DNA of 64,000 bases from Paracoccaceae bacterium (GTDB lineage: Bacteria > Pseudomonadota > Alphaproteobacteria > Rhodobacterales > Rhodobacteraceae). The stretch lies in contig JANQPC010000108.1 of NCBI GenBank assembly GCA_028285485.1, positions 1 to 64,000 of the forward strand. Reading direction: 5' to 3'. The translations under genes were made by a program, and so were the position numbers. Of this stretch, positions 62,590 through 64,000 are shown in pieces (positions within the stretch are counted from its first letter, which is position 1; the number at the start of each line of letters is the position of its first letter). The notes beneath the pieces are model-generated. The model did not search any database. It was not told the origin of the DNA and worked only from the letters and a program-made list of their open reading frames with translations.

Positions 62590-63207
62590 TTACCTTGAAG
62601 TTAGTTCAAATGCCGAAAGGCCATCGAGCACGAATTGCACCGAAAGCGCGGCCAGCAGCATGCCCAGAAGCCGGGTGACCACGTTGATCCCGGTGGGGCC
62701 AAGTGCGCGTTCCAGCAGGCCGGCGGCCATGAAGAAAAGGAAGGTCAGCGCGATCACCGCAAACATGACCCCGTGCATGGCTGCTATCCAGCCCCAGTCG
62801 CCCGCATTCTGGCCGGTGAGCAGGATCATCGTGGCCATCGCGCCGGGGCCCGCGATAAGCGGCGTGGCAAGGGGGAAGACGGAAGGGTCATCGGCATCCG
62901 CATGCCTGTCGCCCCGCCGCCGGGTGCGGCGCTCGAAGAGCATATCGAGCGCGGTGAGAAACAGCAGGATCCCGCCGGCGATGCGGAAGGCAGGCATCGA
63001 GATGCCAACGAAGCCCAGCACCGCCTCGCCCGCAAGGCCGAAGAGCGTGAGCAATCCCGCCCCGATCGCGCAGGCCCGCAACGCGATGGCCCGCCGGGCG
63101 CGCGCATCCATCCCCTGGGTCAGCGCGGGAAAAAGCGGCGCCAGCCCTACCGGATCGATCACCACGAACAGCGTGACGAAGGCGGTGATATAGGGGGCGA
63201 GATCCAT
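62590..63207 (-). CDS. MarC-family integral membrane protein
   Basis: 205 residues with about six hydrophobic segments. Family features are FVTLFVVIDPVGLAPLFPAL near 12-31, FGLAGEAVLGFVGISMPAF, RIAGGILLFLTALDMLFE and PLATPLIAGPGAMATMILL. MarC was once linked to multidrug resistance, but that has not held up and the function of the family is unsettled. The start is the first ATG, separated from the downstream aspartic protease by 52 bp. Confidence 0.9.
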   Translation of the reverse strand: MDLAPYITAFVTLFVVIDPVGLAPLFPALTQGMDARARRAIALRACAIGAGLLTLFGLAGEAVLGFVGISMPAFRIAGGILLFLTALDMLFERRTRRRGDRHADADDPSVFPLATPLIAGPGAMATMILLTGQNAGDWGWIAAMHGVMFAVIALTFLFFMAAGLLERALGPTGINVVTRLLGMLLAALSVQFVLDGLSAFELTSR

Positions 63208-63247
63208 GGCGCCCTTCGATCACGGCGCGCGCGCCGGCGCAATGGGC

Positions 63248-63931
63248 TCAGGAGCAGATCCCGCGCGTCTCCGCCCCCGCCCAGGGCAGGCTCACGCCAC
63301 CGCGCGGCACGGCCTCGATCGCCACGAGATCGGGGAAGGGCGTGCGCAGCATCTCGGCAAGCGCGCGGGTTTTCTCCGCACGAGGATCAAGCGCGCGGCA
63401 GCACACGAATTCTTCCACCAGAATACCCTGTTGCTCATAGGCGTAAGACGAGAAAGGCCGCCCGGGATCGAAGGCCACGAGATAGGGATCATCCTTCTCG
63501 ATATGCTCGGCGGCGGCACGGAAGGGGTGGTAACCGGTTTCCGCCCGCTGCTGCCATTGCCAGACATGGACGAGCTCATGCGCAAGCCGCATCGCATCGC
63601 GCAGCGGCAACGCGTTGGGATAGTCGGCGAGAAAATCGGCGCTCCACTCGCTGCGGGTGAAATAGATCGTCTCATCCAGCACGAAGACGGGGAAGGCGAT
63701 CTTCACCGGGCCTTCAAGGGGCGGGAACAGCCGCTCGCGGCAGGTGTTGCGGGGCCGGGGCGGCACGGTGGCGGTAACAAGCCCCGAGGCCGCGCCGCGC
63801 ACGATGCGCACCCGGTCAATCGCGATCTCATCGCCAAGGATCGTGCCCGCGAAGGCGCGTTCGGTTTCAGTCAGCGTGCGCTGGCCGCAGGCGGCAAGCG
63901 CGATGAGGGCAAGGAGGGCGAGGAACCGCAT
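63248..63931 (-). CDS. Lipoprotein with an HExxH motif
   Basis: 227 residues. A lipobox (LLALIALAAC, Cys15) marks it as a lipoprotein. In the mature part HELVH (His118, Glu119, His122) fits a zinc-metallopeptidase site, with a nearby HVWQWQ segment, and a later Glu in VEEFVCCRAL might complete the metal site. Several Cys residues are present (CRERL, CCRAL, GICS), so disulfides are possible. I do not recognise a specific family. It lies 40 bp upstream of the MarC gene. Confidence 0.72.
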   Translation of the reverse strand: MRFLALLALIALAACGQRTLTETERAFAGTILGDEIAIDRVRIVRGAASGLVTATVPPRPRNTCRERLFPPLEGPVKIAFPVFVLDETIYFTRSEWSADFLADYPNALPLRDAMRLAHELVHVWQWQQRAETGYHPFRAAAEHIEKDDPYLVAFDPGRPFSSYAYEQQGILVEEFVCCRALDPRAEKTRALAEMLRTPFPDLVAIEAVPRGGVSLPWAGAETRGICS

Positions 63932-64000
63932 GGGGCGAGAGTGGCGGGATGCGGGGGCCGGGGCAAGCGACAGGTCGTCTCGCCCACGCGGGCGTGAGCG

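Noticed and set aside
1..64000. CRISPR array, rRNA, tRNA or intact prophage/insertion sequence
   Set aside because: No spacer-repeat pattern, structural RNA or phage/transposase gene set was seen beyond the decayed fragment at 33581.

Overview
The window is GC-rich, densely packed DNA with many 4-bp ATGA/GTGA gene overlaps. Its content (aglEFGAK-type alpha-glucoside locus, alphaproteobacterial CheA, membrane-anchored FMN glutamate-synthase-like protein, paired ExbD proteins, TonB, MarC) points to an alphaproteobacterium, most likely a Rhodobacterales/Rhodobacteraceae member. This is inferred from gene content; no rRNA or tRNA gene was found to confirm it.

Region 1 (5-19170, + strand) is one long run of about 12 genes that looks like a single operon for an iterative PKS/PUFA-synthase-like secondary lipid. 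It holds the C-terminal part of a PfaA-like protein (AT-ACP-KR-DH; the KS presumably lies left of the window), a KS-AT-phosphopantetheinyl transferase fusion, a free ACP, an alkaline-phosphatase-superfamily enzyme, an alpha/beta hydrolase, two or three beta-propeller-like proteins, two sulfotransferase-like proteins, a TauD-type dioxygenase and an uncharacterised protein. A sulfatase-like enzyme and a TPR protein face it on the - strand (19178-21180). Together they suggest a modified, possibly sulfated, lipid of unknown structure.

Region 2 (21181-29531) has a GT39-like membrane glycosyltransferase, a TTC38-like TPR protein, a BtuF-like binding protein with no signal peptide, an ExbB-ExbD-ExbD-TonB operon whose second ExbD has Asn at the conserved Asp position, and an FMN glutamate-synthase-family protein.

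Region 3 (29618-38897) is a chemotaxis locus in two convergent halves. On + are a frameshifted Cache-HAMP-PAS receptor-like gene, cheB and cheD. On - are STAS, cheY, cheA, cheW, cheR, cheY and a small unknown. The junction between the halves contains an 84-bp-period degenerate repeat and what looks like a decayed IS256-type transposase fragment.

Region 4 (38966-49109) is an alpha-glucoside utilisation locus: glk, GH1 beta-glucosidase and a LacI regulator on -, then aglE-aglF-aglG-aglA-aglK on +. Palindromic LacI-type operators lie between the divergent arms, and a perfect stem-loop lies between aglE and aglF.

Region 5 (49176-58396, - strand) is an eight-gene module: Ser/Thr kinase, FHA protein, PP2C phosphatase, a GTPase-like protein with degenerate nucleotide-binding motifs, a large dynamin-like GTPase, a second dynamin-family GTPase, a Roadblock-like protein and an unknown. 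It reads as a phospho-regulated membrane-remodelling GTPase machine and is the best candidate here for an undescribed system.

Region 6 (58972-63931) has a GT2 glycosyltransferase coupled to a polytopic GT-C-like membrane protein, a membrane-anchored DTG aspartic protease, a MarC-family protein and a lipoprotein with an HExxH motif.
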